Assembly (NCBI RefSeq): GCF_037975245.1 | Contig: NC_092583.1 | Location: forward strand, 11,301,764-11,365,763 | DNA: 64,000 bases | From: Apostichopus japonicus | Taxonomy: Eukaryota > Echinodermata > Holothuroidea > Aspidochirotida > Stichopodidae | Reading direction: 5' to 3' | Part shown: positions 35,975-48,900 of the stretch, piece after piece | Numbering within the stretch: the stretch's first letter is position 1 | Layout of the letters: every line of letters starts with the position of its first letter | Position numbers and translations under genes: made by a program | Notes under the pieces: generated by a model | Databases searched by the model: none | What the model saw: only the letters and a program-made list of their open reading frames with translations | What the model was told of the DNA's origin: nothing

Positions 35975-36750
35975 TCTGCTCATCTCCACTTTCCATTCTG
36001 AAGTTGGAATATTAGAAACGATCATTATTTCTCAACAGTTACAGTGGTTAGTGCTGTGTACTTGAGACAGGCAAACTCCATGTCTTGGGTTCAAACCCAA
36101 GCTGAGGCAGCTTTTTAATTTTTTTCTGCTTGTTCTCTTTCCATTCTGGAGTTTAATATTAGAAACAATCATTATCTCTCAACAGTTATAGTGGCACAGT
36201 GGTTAGTGCTATGTAACTGGGACAGACATGCAAACTCCATGTCTAGGGTTCAAACCCAAGCTGAGGCAGCTTTTTGATTTTCTGCTTGTTCTCTTTCCAT
36301 TCTGTAGTTTAAATATTAGAAACGATCATTATATCTCAACAGTCAAAGTGGTGCAGTGGTTAGTGCTATGTTACTGGGACAGACAGGCAAACTCCATGTC
36401 TAGGGTTCAAACCCAAGCTGAGGCAGCTTTTTATATTTTTTTTCTGCTTGTTCTTTCCATTCTGAAGTTTAAATATTAGAAACGATCATTATATCTCAAC
36501 AGTTACAGTGGCACAGTGGTTAGTGCTATGTAACTGGGACAGACAGTCAAACTCCATGTCTAGGGTTCAAACCCAAGCTGAGGCAGCTTTTTGATTTTCT
36601 GCTTGTTACCTCTTTCCATTCTGAAGTTTAAATATTAGAAACAATCATTATTTCTCAACAGCTACAGTGGCCCAGTGGTTAGTGCTATGTAACTGAGAGA
36701 CACTGACAACCTCCAAGTCTAGGGTTCAAACCCCACCTGAGTCATGTCTA
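35975..36750 (+). repeat. Tandem array of five ~155-bp tRNA-like units
   Basis: Units begin near 36031, 36178, 36335, 36495 and 36654 (CTCAACAGTT). In each an A-box-like AGTGGTTAGTGC is followed ~45 nt later by B-box GGGTTCAAACCC (GGTTCAAACCC in the first), then AAGCTGAGGCAGCTTTTT, a TTTTCTGCTTGTTCTCTTTCC spacer block and AATATTAGAAACGATCATTAT. The TTTTT after the B box could act as a pol III terminator. Tandem rather than dispersed copies are unusual for a SINE head. Confidence 0.88.
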
Positions 36751-36837
36751 CGGCTTAAGTCCAGCCAGAGCCTTTTACTTTTCTGTTCTTTGGAGCAGGT
36801 GGAAGTATAAAGGTAAGAAATGAAGTTAATTGGTTGG

Positions 36838-37250
36838 GAACCAAAATGGTGTAATCGGTTGTTCCGTAAGCCATTGCATGTTCCTGATATGGTTGGTTCA
36901 AGCCCTGATTGAGTGATCGCTGATAAAAGGAGATTGCCGGCACTGCTCTACCTGACAGGGTCTTGCCGGCAAAGGGGATACGCGGTACCCCTCTCCCTGA
37001 CAAGGTTCCAAGCGGCCAATGGGATTTGCCGGTACCCCTCTCCCTGACAAGGTTCTAAGCGCCCTAGGTGAGTTGCACAGACTGTCCTCTCCCTGACAAG
37101 GATCAGTGGAGGAAATGTTTTATAAAATCTCTAAGTCCAGACAACTTGATCTTCAAATATTTGAAAAGCACCTAACATCACTGGCCCACCAAATGGTCTT
37201 GTGGAAGAGAAAAAGTTTTTGCAACACAAGGTCCCTGGTTCAATTCCAAC
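36838..37250 (+). repeat. Further tRNA-like heads and a ~47-bp tandem repeat
   Basis: Near 36845-36905: ATGGTGTAATCGG then GGTTGGTTCAAGCCC (A and B box-like). Near 36945-37100: four CTCTCCCTGACAAGGTTC-like units spaced ~47 bp. Near 37190-37245: ATGGTCTTGTGGAAG then CCCTGGTTCAATTCC, a third pol III-like pair. Together with the array to the left, this is a 1.3-kb cluster of tRNA-derived sequence. Confidence 0.6.
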
Positions 37251-38186
37251 CTCTGCTTTTCTTGTTAACATCCCCTTTTACTGGTTATTTACTTCTTCTT
37301 TTTTTGGACAATTTTTTTTTTCTTTGACAGGATTTTCGTCCACCCCAGTTAAACCCATGAACTATATCCATCCCAGTGGTCAAAATCAAAGCATGCTAAT
37401 AAGTAATAATAAATAGAGGAGATAATAAAGACAATGAAATACTATCGACTTTTCTTCAAGCAAATAGCTCTGCATGATAACTTTCTTAGCTAGAGTATTA
37501 TACAATTCTGTGCACTTTTTTAACATTTTGGAACAAAAGCCTTGGTTTTTTGATGGGACTTTGAAAAATTATTTACTCACAATTGCATCAAAAAAGTTTC
37601 ATTTGTGATCACTGTAAAGGTTACATCAATACAGATATTTGGCCTTAAGCCCGTTTCCATGTACAATTCTAGACGTACCTGTTGCAAATCCAAATTAAGA
37701 GGGCATATAATTAGATGTTCTTTCAGAAAATATCTAGATTTAATAACAAAACAGTCAAAAAAGATAGCCAATCTGAGAGGAAAACCAATTTTTAAGCTTC
37801 ATAGCATGTTCTGTAAGTGATACACAGGAAATCAAACTTTTTACAAATCAAACTTTTTACAAAGTTTGTACAGTAGTACTTAACAGTAATGCTATGTGAT
37901 ATCATACATGCAGCATTTCGGATAGGATTATGGCAATCAATGTCCAGGTTTTTAAGAAAGAAAGGAGTGTGGTTTCATTGAAGCCCATTCCCAAGTAAGG
38001 GTAGTCTCCAAGAAAAATAAATTGTGATGTAAAATGGTGCCTTCGAGGGGCACGTTCAAACCTATAGATTAAGTCTATAATCAGATAATTAGGTCTTAAA
38101 TGCAAGGTTGTGCATATAACCATGGAGGTCTGTTTTTACGTCCATGATATAACCAACTTTGAACTTCATGGGGAAGTACATCTCCT

Positions 38187-38256
38187 ACCCCCCCGGGATT
38201 CAAATCAACCCCCCCGGGATTCAAATCAACCCCCCCCCCCAGATTCAAATCAAATT
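38187..38256. repeat. ~21-bp tandem repeat x 3
   Basis: Units of CCCCCCGGGATTCAAATCAA with varying C-runs; the third unit has the C-run expanded and GG lost. Confidence 0.9.
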
Positions 38257-38514
38257 GATGACAAACTTTCTAGCTAGGCAATGGAATGAGATATGATTTG
38301 GGAGGAAGAACAAATCTTATTTCCTCCATATTAAACATTTTCTAATTTTTGATGCTAAAATCTAACAATACAGGTTATATTAACATGATTAGTCAAAAGT
38401 TTATTTTCAACAGTGAAGTAAAGAACCAAACCTATATTTGAAAATATAACACAACCTGAAAAGCCACAGGGCAAAAATAAATTTTCTACAACTGTATGTA
38501 TTATTACATGCATG

Positions 38515-38883
38515 CAGTGGCGTAGGAAGGTACTTTTGAGTGGGGGGCTGAATACTGATGGCCAGCCTGGGGGAGGGGTCTAAGAGGAGGGGGTGTCCCC
38601 CTCCCCTTTGGAATTTTTTGCATTTCCAGGTGGGCTCAGATGCAATTTGGTGCAATATAGCACACTTCAACACCCACTCCATTTTGTAAACTTAATTTTG
38701 TATTTTCACCTGGCCCTAGATGCAATTTGGTGCTCCAAATGAGATTTTTTTTCTCATTTGGAAATGAAAAAGGGGTTTTCTGACTTGCAAACCGGGAGGC
38801 GGAATGATACTTCCGCCCCTCCACATTTTTCACTGGGAGGGCTGGCGCCCCCCCAGCCCCCCATCCCGGTTCCTACGCCCTTG
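38515..38883. mobile_element. hAT-like MITE with perfect 8-bp TSD
   Basis: Flanked on both sides by CATGCATG (38507-38514 and 38884-38891). Left end CAGTGGCGTAGGAA; right end, read inward, CAAGGGCGTAGGAA: 12 of 14 bases agree. 369 bp, G-rich, non-coding. The CAGTGGCGTAG end and 8-bp duplication are hAT hallmarks. Confidence 0.9.
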
Positions 38884-39887
38884 CATGCATGATACTTAAG
38901 CTTGTTTGATGCAAAAAGTTGAAAGAATACCTCAGCTTGAGCATTGGCAAAATTTCATGAGGTGGGGGGGGGGTGAAGGTGACATGAAAATGGAATATCA
39001 CATACATACCAACTTGCCACTGTATGTTTAGTGTATTTTTCATGGAGTAAAATATTCCCCCAATCGAACATGAGGACCAATTTAAACCCAAATTTCACTT
39101 TTAAAATTTCCGCTATATAAAACTTGAATGACTGCTATATTGTTACATCTTATAAGCAATTTTCCATTAAAATCATGTTCTAATGACATTCATATCACAA
39201 TAAAACATATTAAAATATCACTTACTTAGCGAGACACCATTTTTTTTTTGCTCAATAATCTCATCGAAACGTAGATTACACTCTTTAGCAATGTTGATAA
39301 CAATTAGTTTCATATGGTAGAATTACAGTATATACGAGACAGTTCACTGAGCCAAGCTTTGCACAGCTTGTTCTGATGGCATCTCCCTGCATCTAAGCTG
39401 GGACAGCCAACATATTCATCAGCATTTGCTACCGGTCATCTAATGCCCATTTTCTAGCTGAGCCGGACAGCTTAGTCCCCACCATTGGCACTGGTCATCT
39501 CAGCTTGCCTAATCCATCACACAGACAAGACATCCAAGAGCATTGCTACTTGTTGCATAAACCATCCTGTACCTTAAAAAGATGTCGTTATTCATCAGCA
39601 TTGGTACAAGGTGCCCAAAACAGTCTTACAGCTGAGCCAAGCAACAATGGGCAGTAAAATGGAGCACATTGTCTATAAATTTTAAAATGATCTTGCATCC
39701 ATCATCCTGTCAAGTGCCCTACTTGACATCGATATCGATAGAAAGGACACCCTCCTCCTCCTCCTAGGATATCGTAAAATGTCTCTTGGGTGGCGGATAA
39801 GAGCGACTCGTCCAAAACAGTCTTTGGATTTATGGCTGCTGTACGAGGCTTTAAAAAATATTTAAAAACCAAGCTGCATCTGTCGTC

Positions 39888-39950
39888 TTATGCTTCCTCC
39901 TCTTGTTTTTCCTTCTTCTTTTTCTTTTTCTTCTTCTTCTCTGAGCTCGG
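39888..39950 (-). CDS. NOP58: NOP58 exon 13, Lys-rich tail and stop
   Basis: Encodes PSSE, nine Lys, then EKQEEEA and TAA at 39890-39888. A terminal Lys block is typical of NOP58. Confidence 0.94.
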   Translation of the reverse strand, partial: PSSEKKKKKKKKKEKQEEEA

Positions 39951-42900
39951 CTGTTGGAAGACAAAATAGGAGACACTTGGTGAGTAATACTGGCTAAGAT
40001 CTCTGTCATCATACCAACTTTATGAAACTAAAATAACCAGACCTTTACAACGTGTAAGATACCAGAGATCTAGTAATTGCCAAAGGCTAAAAACATGTAC
40101 ATATTGGCAGCCTTATCAGAAACTTAGGTGCTTTCGTACCTCATTTTCGAACAAACAACTTACAGCTAGCTTGCAGAGCCAGCTGGTCATAACATACACA
40201 AGTTTTGCTCTTCAAATTTCAAATCAAACACTGGCTTGTTTCTTGCTTCTAACAGTGTGCGATACATTCAAGGTCTAAATCTCTTTTGTTGAATCGCTGA
40301 CATATTGTAGACTTGTGTACAGACATCTAGTTGTATCTTTGCTTGAAAATGCTTTCCAGTGCAAGACAATTTCACAAGAAAATGAGTTAATTGAATTCTA
40401 TTTAGACTAACAAATAAATCTTAGAACTTTAAACAATCATCTCAATCTTTATTCAAGGCAGGATGATTTCCACCTCGGAATAAATTCTATTCAAAACGCG
40501 ACGTCTATTCGTTGAGTATTCACGGCAAACTTACTGTCGTTGGTTCTTGTTTGGTCTCCTCCTCTGCCATTCCACTCTCCTCTTCTGCCTTTATCGTGGC
40601 TTCATCTGGACCCTCTTCCTCTGCTGTCTTAATCTTTTTGGGAGCTGCTCCTTCGTCATCGTCGTTAAACTTTCTCTTCTTACCACCGGAGGGGAGTGTG
40701 GAATCCATTGAGGCATCGTACTGGATCACCTCACTCTTATTACGGTACTTGTCAAACTTGGCTCGACCTTTTCCTGTGCCACTGATCGCTCTCGACTAAA
40801 GGGAGACAAAATGAAATGCATGTTAGCTTTTCTTTTCCCTTTTTTTTCCCATTTCTAGCCAATTAACTAAATTTCAAAACAAATAAATAGAGATAGTATG
40901 TGACCTGGGGTCAACAAAAGAAAGAAGAAACATCTAGGACTGACAATAACATATCCAAGAACTAGTGGTAAAATCTTGAGAGCAAAAGACAAGTCACAAA
41001 TAAACTTGAACGGTTCGACCTGAACGGTTCGAGACCGTTCAGGTTTGAAGTCCTAAAATGTTGCTCTTTATCTCTCTCTTTTGCTCAAGTTTTGGTGTTG
41101 AATCAAAACAAGTAGAGGAAACTACCAAAACTTACACCTACCAGCTAGAGCTTTCAAAATCAGATAGTCTAGTGGTATTAGTTGAGTACATCACTATGCT
41201 ATGTGTAATCTTTTGCACTGCAAATGTCAAAATTATACTGGATTGCATTTCTCATCTCAAAAGAGATAAATCATTGGAATTTTCCTTAAAATATCCACCA
41301 GTGAGTGACATCTTTATGGCAACTGTTTTTTTATTTTTTTTACTTTCATTTACTAGTTTACTTATAACTTATCCCAAAGGAAGGTAATACTTCTTCCAAA
41401 TAAATGTGCACATTTCCAGTGATTTGATGAACTGCATTTTTTGTTAACTTCAAGTGGCACTCACCCCTGACTCTTCCAGCTGTCTCAGCCTTGCCTCTAG
41501 CTTTGCTCGGGCCTCCAGGCCTACCTCAGCACTACCATCCTCTCCAAGGGCATCGTACCTCACAGCCAAGGAGCACTTCGCAGCTAACATCCTGGCGATC
41601 TAAGATATCGATCAGATTGTGGAGAATTTTAAGGAAATATTCCAAATTAACTCATGGTGAAGTTATATCAAAAGGAAGTTGTTTACAACTTATTTTCACA
41701 AATAATCAGATACCACTCGCGCTAACAAGAAATCTTCATGATTAAAACCGTTTGGTTGCTCCTTGCTATTAAGTTAGTTACCATTTAATCCTGCACCCAA
41801 ACTATTTTATGCACCCAAAATTTTTGCTTCATTTTTCAAACCTATAGTTATCTTCATCATTCATTGTCTGATTTTAATAGACTGAAGATAACGTTTTGAG
41901 ATAAGTTCTAAGTTTCCTGGAAAATGTTAATTGACACAGGCCTATTCATCACAGGTGAGGGTGGGGTAATGGATATAAATAGCTGTCTCAGTGGTAGTGA
42001 CAAAATGTAAAGGACACTGTCATGGTTAATACAGTCCGGTTCACATCATTGACAGCTCAAGGATCACAGGTCATGGGCACATCCCTTTTTACAATAATTT
42101 TTTTTTAAAGTGTATTATACTTCGCCTGACTTAATACATTCTTGATACAATGAAACCGGTTCACTTGCTTGTTTTTTTTATTATTATTATAATTATTTAT
42201 CATAATAATATGTAAAACACTGTGATAGTTGGTAAGTGGCATGACCAACATTTTCTAACAAAAAAAATTACTTATGGGAATGCCTTGCAAGACAATATTC
42301 CTTTTAAACACCTTGGTATTCTCACAAAGTCATGAGGTACTGAGCACAAGGATTACTCTAGTAATGCTCCAAAAGCAATGTCCCCCACTTTAAAATTTCT
42401 GGCCAGGTAAGATTTCAACCTGGCCTGCAAAACAAAATTTGTCCACAATCTTGCACTTTTTAGGGCATGCACATCCTCACTGCCCATCCATAGGCTTCAT
42501 CACTTTTCAGGCCCGTCCTTCACATTGCTCAATCTCTGTGTAGTGAGATGTTCTACCTGGCCCTCTGTTCCAACCAATGTTTACGGGTCCTTGTAGATAA
42601 GTAATAGAGAACCGCATGGTACACTGTATATTAATGACACCATAAATTGGCTGTTTCAGTGGTACACGTTTACTCTCACCCGTGGAATGACTGACAAATA
42701 AAAAAGATCTTTATAAACATACCTTTCCCTTGTTCTTAGCGTTTGACTGGCCAACCAGGGATGCGTGGTAGATCAGACCGTATTTTGGGGTGTCCTTGCG
42801 AGCCTTAAGGGCCCTGAAGAGGGCCTTCTCTGCCCCGAGGATTTGTACTGTTGAAGCAGGATGCTTGGCCAAGTTCATCAGTGAGCCTAGATTGGGAGAG

Positions 42901-45900
42901 TTAAAATTTGAATAATAATGGCAGTTTTGTTAAATACTAAAAGACTGCAACAACAACAGAGAGTTATGAAAAGAGTTGCTCTTGAAATATTAACAACATT
43001 TTCTTACTTTCTGCTCTTCTTTCTTTCTCAACATCTGCTGTGCAAAATTGCATTTTGATCATAAATATTAGCCAGTCACTGAACAAAGACAACCATGCCA
43101 TTTGTGTTTGCTCATCCACACACTACCACTATGCCTAGAAAATATGGTTCATGAATATTCATGTACCATTTTCTGAATGCATAAACAGATTTAACTACCA
43201 ATCTATAGAATATCATTGGTTAACTCATATACAACTTTTCACAAGTTTTCTTAGACTTTTGAACTAACTACACTTCACTTAAAAGAGATTTACCTGCATG
43301 TGCAATGAGTCTGGCACCTACAAGCTCCCCTACCAGAGCAGTTAAGTTTGGTCCTATCGCCTGCATCCTGTTTTTGAGGTAGTCGTAGAGCTGTGTTCTG
43401 TACTCAGTCATTTCAATAACCTTCAGGGAAAAGAAAAGAAGAATTGAGTACAGTAAGTCCTCTCCGAAACAGTGCATGAAAGTATCAACTTAAAAATATA
43501 AAGTTATATGCACGCCAATAGCTTTTGAGGAAGGGCTTCCATCTCTCTCAGCATTTTATGGAGTCAGATGCTTGGGCACAGTCATCTGTGAGATGAGTGC
43601 ATGAACTAGCGTAACCCAGGGTATAGAAAAATGGCCACATCTACCTCATAAATACTTCATCCAACGAGACGAATTGATATCACTGTTCCACAAACATTTG
43701 ACATGCTAACTCTTGGCGAACTAAACTGAGCTAAAAGTAAGCAGCAACCAATGAGAAATTACTCCCAGGATACCAATGTTTACAACTTGTAAAGATGTTT
43801 AGGATATGTCTTGTCTTGCTCAGTTTTTAGTAAGTCTCATCAAGGTTTACATCAGTGGATTGACAGATTATAATTAACATCATTGCAAAGACAACATCCA
43901 ACAAACATTGATTAACCCAAGGCAGCCTCTTGTGGTTACCAACCACACTTCAACGATTTGTTAGCATGACGAGGAATGCTAAAGCTCAGATCTCAGAACA
44001 CTTGCTACTCATAAGACTACTCAAACAATGACCAAAAGCTATTGCCAGAGTTCCAACATCTTAACTGACAAATTTTATAATTTTTTCCATAAATTAACTA
44101 ACAGATATAAGGGGCTTGCACATTATATTTTTCAATACTTAATAAATTCAAACAACGTTCGGTCCATGTCGCAAAACTAATGGGCTCAGAAGTCTTCTGT
44201 TCATCTCCTCAATGATATCAGTTTTGAACATGATAACTTTAATTCATGTAACAGCTTGCCAGTATAAACACAAACTTCAACCTCATTATTTACTTCAAAA
44301 TGATCATTATTTCTATTTTCTTTTTTGTTTTTAATTACTCCTTGCCTCTGTTATGAGGCTGCTCTTCAAAGTTTCACTTCTTCACCCCTCCTCCACCCCC
44401 GATTATGTACGTATACCAATATGCCATTCATATTGTCGAAATTAACTCAACACTCTTATACCAACCATCGATAGTAAAGGCCGCAACATCATTTAATAAT
44501 AATAATATTTATTCTTATATAGCGCTTTACATCAAAAGAATGATCTCAAAGCAGCACTTCACAGAATCGCATAAAATTATACAACTTAAAAAATATTACA
44601 GCTTAAAATTTGTCTAACCTGGTCGCACAGATAGGTGATGTTTTCAATGTCCTCTGTGGAGACTTCCGTTCCCATGGAGATTTCTGCAGCTGCTTTAACC
44701 TGTTCCTCCAAGTCTTCTGTGAGGATGGATGAGAAGTCCATGGTGGCGGAGTTGGTCTTGTCGCCTGTCAAAAGTTAAGCAAACATCTAATTTTGTCAAA
44801 TTAGCAAACAGAAGCAGTACAGAACTTTTGGGCTGTCTACTTGACAAATATATATTTTTTGACTTAATTTTGACTTAAAAGAGCTGCAGTGATCTATGAA
44901 ATGTGAAGTTCTTGTGGATGTTTTGGAAACACCTTTTCCAAAAACAAATTTTGCAGATGCAATGCTTTGGCTGATGAAGAAGTCGCTGTCATCTCCCTAG
45001 TATGTGTTAAAACAGTCGGATGCTGGAAAATGTGTCATCATCCAAAAAGAAATAAAACCACCTAAAAACCAACATTTATATATTTAAAATATACCAAAGA
45101 ACCTATTCTAGAAAGCCTGCAACTAATGGACAATATGAACTGGAAAAATATTTGCACACAAGCTATATTTTGGGCAATCAAATTCTTGTCTTCATTTACC
45201 GACATACAAATCTATCCAGTCATTGTACACTCCCCCCCCCCCCCCCCTTTGTGCAAATTTTTCGCTTTGAAATACAATGGTTATCTTACCAAGAAGTTTC
45301 ACAGTTTTAGCAAAAGCTAAATTGTCCTGAACAATCTTTCCCATCTCTGGGAAGTGCCAGCCATACCACTCTCTGCATCTCATGATGTAATTGTTCAATT
45401 CTTTGTCCAAGTCATCAAGAAGAGCTGAGGGTGCAAATAAATTTAAAAATTTAAAAATTTTAATTTCCTTTTCACATTTTCAAAATTTGCAAGATTCTTC
45501 CCTTGATGATTTTTGGGAGCAGTCCCAATGACTCCAGATAATTATTTTGAAGGATCAAAGGAAAGAAATCCCCAACTAACAGACAAACTTGGTTAAAGGA
45601 GATGCATTCTAAGTGAACCAGTGATCCCCATCATATATGCCATAGGGTCAGTCATGGCTTCCCTACCCACCCCCCCCAACCCCAACATATTTACTTACTT
45701 TCATCAATCTATAGTTGTCTTTGGGAGTCCCTAACCTAGTTAACTCCCAACTGATATTGCTAACAGTGCTGAAAACAGGTATTTACAACTAAATCCTGAG
45801 AGTTGCTCTATAGAATTCCTACATGAAGGACCATGTTAACTCTTGTGAAGAATATTATGCCAGATTGTTGTTTATCTTTGCTCAGTTTCATTAAATAAAT

Positions 45901-48900
45901 CTCATCAAGATTAATGTCAGTGGATTGACAGATTATAATTAACATCATTGCAAAGACCAATCGGAAACGACAATGTAACATCTCAAAACCTTTCGTTCGG
46001 AGGAACACGATGTAACCTGCTCAGGCATCCCCCCGCCCCACCCACCACATTTTTCCCATCATGGACTATAGATCATATTTAAAAAGTGTTCAGTCGTATG
46101 CAATTATATCATGAAAAACTTTCCTTTTGCTTAGCAACAAACATCATTTTCTTGAAAAAAACAAGGTTTCATCGTAGTAGTGGTTAACTTTCCCATCAGT
46201 TCTTGAACATACAAAAGCTCCTTATGGATCAAGAAGCAAGAAGTTCACCAAGTTGGTGCCACTCTTGAGTTGCTCCACTTGACATGAAGTAAAAAAAAAA
46301 AATAATGCCTCTTATTTACTTTCTTTCATTCTAAAATTAATCCAGATGTATTAATTCTTCCTGACGTGTTATGCATTGATCACCACACACACACGCAATT
46401 TAATATACTTACAAATGGCCTGCACGATCATGGTGTCTACTTTGTCGGGGGAAAACTTCAACTTATACCGAGAAAGACTGTGAAAAGATGGAAAACAACT
46501 GGTGAAAACTTCAAAACTTTCTACACAAGCAATGAAATGTAGCTGACATCTCAGGCTTAAAGTTAACATTTCAAATTAACTAACATGTTCATCCTCCTAT
46601 ATAACATCTAGTTGACGCCTACTGCTGCAATATAGACTGTCAAGTATTTTCCTGACATTTTTTATTTACATGTACAATTTGTATGCTGACAATAAAGTTT
46701 GTTAGGCATCCAGTCTTTGCTCAGTTTTTAGATAGTCTCATCAAGGTTTACGTCAGTGGATTGACAGATTATAATTACAGTAACATCATTGCAAAGACAA
46801 CATCCAACAAACATTGATTAACCCAAGGCAGCCTCTCGTGGTTACCAACCACACTTCCACAATTTGTTTGCATTACCAGGAATGCTAAAGCACGGATCTC
46901 AAAACACTCGCTACTCGGAACTACTACGGCAGAGTTCCAACATCTTTACTAAAAATTTTATCATTTTTTCCATAAATTAAATAACAGATAGACAGGACTT
47001 GCACATTACATATTTCAATATTGAATAAATAGTAACAGCCTTCAGTCAATGTCACAACCCTTATGGGTACAGACGTGTTCTGTTCATTAAACTATAAATG
47101 CAAACTTGCAAAATTATTTTTAATGACCTACATTTAGTCCTTCTAGAACATTTTAGCCACATGTGTTCATTTCAAGACGACACACACTGTAGGTATTTCA
47201 GGGATGAGACTGAGCCGGGGAAAAAAAATCTGAAATTTATCGATCGCCGTCCTGGGGGAGGGGTTTAAGGGTGTCCCCCTCCCCTTTAGAAATTTTTTGT
47301 CAGGTAAGGAGGGCTTTGATGCAAAACGGTGGACTCTAGATGGAATCTACCACATCACGTAACTCGCCAAAGAAAGTGTGGAATTTCTGCTTGTATAATT
47401 TATCCATTAGCTTTTTTGAACCAAAAAAAGGCTTTTTTGCTTGCTTTGTGCTACTTGATTCCACCACTGGTCAAATTCGGTGTTCCTTCCCTTCCAATCC
47501 AGCATGTTCGGCAAAAAAAAAAAAAAAAAAAAATTAAATCCAAAAAATAATAAAAAACGCGAATTACAAGAAAAAAAGCGAAAATGAAAAAAAAAAAAAT
47601 CGGAAATCCGCGTTTCCGCGGAAGAGTCTCGTGCCTGGTATTTGCTTATTTGGAGATTTCTTGGCTGCATTTATGATTGGCTCTTTGGAGCAAGGGGCTA
47701 CTAACTATTAATATTTTTGAGTGTTTGTTGTCATTCTACTTGTCAACAACAGTTCGAATACAATATGTCCCATCACTGACATCTCATTGACTCCTGGGTG
47801 GATTTGTATGCCACAGAGACTTTGCTGAGATCTGAATAAGCATTCTACTCAGAACTTGAAGGATCTCATCACATTTTTTATTCAATTTACAGCTGTATAA
47901 TTCATCACTTGATTCAAACATTAGTTTTACTATCATCATCGATTCATCATTCAATTGAGACGAGAGAATAAATCAGCAGAAAATCAATGAACTGTTTTGT
48001 TTATTTGAGAGTGATCAACCAGTTGTGTAATGTATAGGTTTTGTACCCACACTCTTAATCAACCCCCATTGCAAGATCCACTGACCATTCCCTCTACCAG
48101 AACCTACTGGGAGACCATCCCATAATCATGATATTATGATCACTTCTTTTCGGTCAACTTTTCTGACACATTCTGATCAACAACTGAAGAATTTATCGAA
48201 AATCAAGTTATCAAGAAATATTTAACAGTAAAACACAATTTAGCATTTGACAGTTAAAGGAGAAAATAATGCTCCTTTTACCTGTGAGCCAGGCCAAGCG
48301 TCATAGCGGTCAATTCTTTACTCGGAATACCAGGGGCCAAACTTTCAAATTGTGCCCTGATGCCCCTCATCAGCTCCTGTATCGCTGAATTATGGACACA
48401 TTGTAGGTTCAGTTTGTCCTGTTGACAAATATACAAAATAATCATAATTATTCAACAGAGAAATTCTATGGATATTGACATGGGATATCATGGTATCAAC
48501 TTAATATCCCACTTGAGACAAAAAGGACACAAAAGAAAATGCCTTTGTATGAACAAAAGAATGCCTTTCATTCGTGTATCATACATATATCACATGGATA
48601 ATTAGGTGATGGGATACAATATCAAATTCATAGTGATACAATTGTGACATCATCTTACACATCTTCCTATTGCATGGAGCAATATTTTACTAGAGAATGG
48701 TTTCTCTGTGTGTGGGGAAGAGGAGGGTTTCTGTGTGTGGGGGGGGGGGAGGAGGAAGAGGTGGGGACACCCTATTATCCCAGTTAGACATATATATCAA
48801 AGGTTACATCCACAAGAAAATTGCATTTCCATTAACAAAAGAATGCTTGTTCTTTGTGTATGACCTTCACAAACAAGACCATTTCAGATATGATATTTGC

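Larger units (their letters stand above)
28901..39887. other. Intergenic region between convergent EZH2 and NOP58
   Basis: Apart from the LINE and repeats listed separately, I see no host gene here. The remaining ORFs are short, lack splice support and show no recognisable domains. EZH2 and NOP58 are convergent across this 11-kb gap. Confidence 0.6.

Noticed and set aside
36031-36750. CRISPR-like array
   Set aside because: Repeats are whole ~155-bp tandem units with pol III-like boxes in animal DNA, not short direct repeats with unique spacers.
44960-45045. Possible C/D snoRNA in NOP58 intron 7 (GGATGATGACA)
   Set aside because: C box present but no D box or terminal stem in reach.
47800-47885. 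Possible further C/D snoRNA in NOP58 intron 5 (TGTGATGAG near 47870)
   Set aside because: Has a C-like box and one CTGA, but no second CTGA at the right distance and no closing stem.
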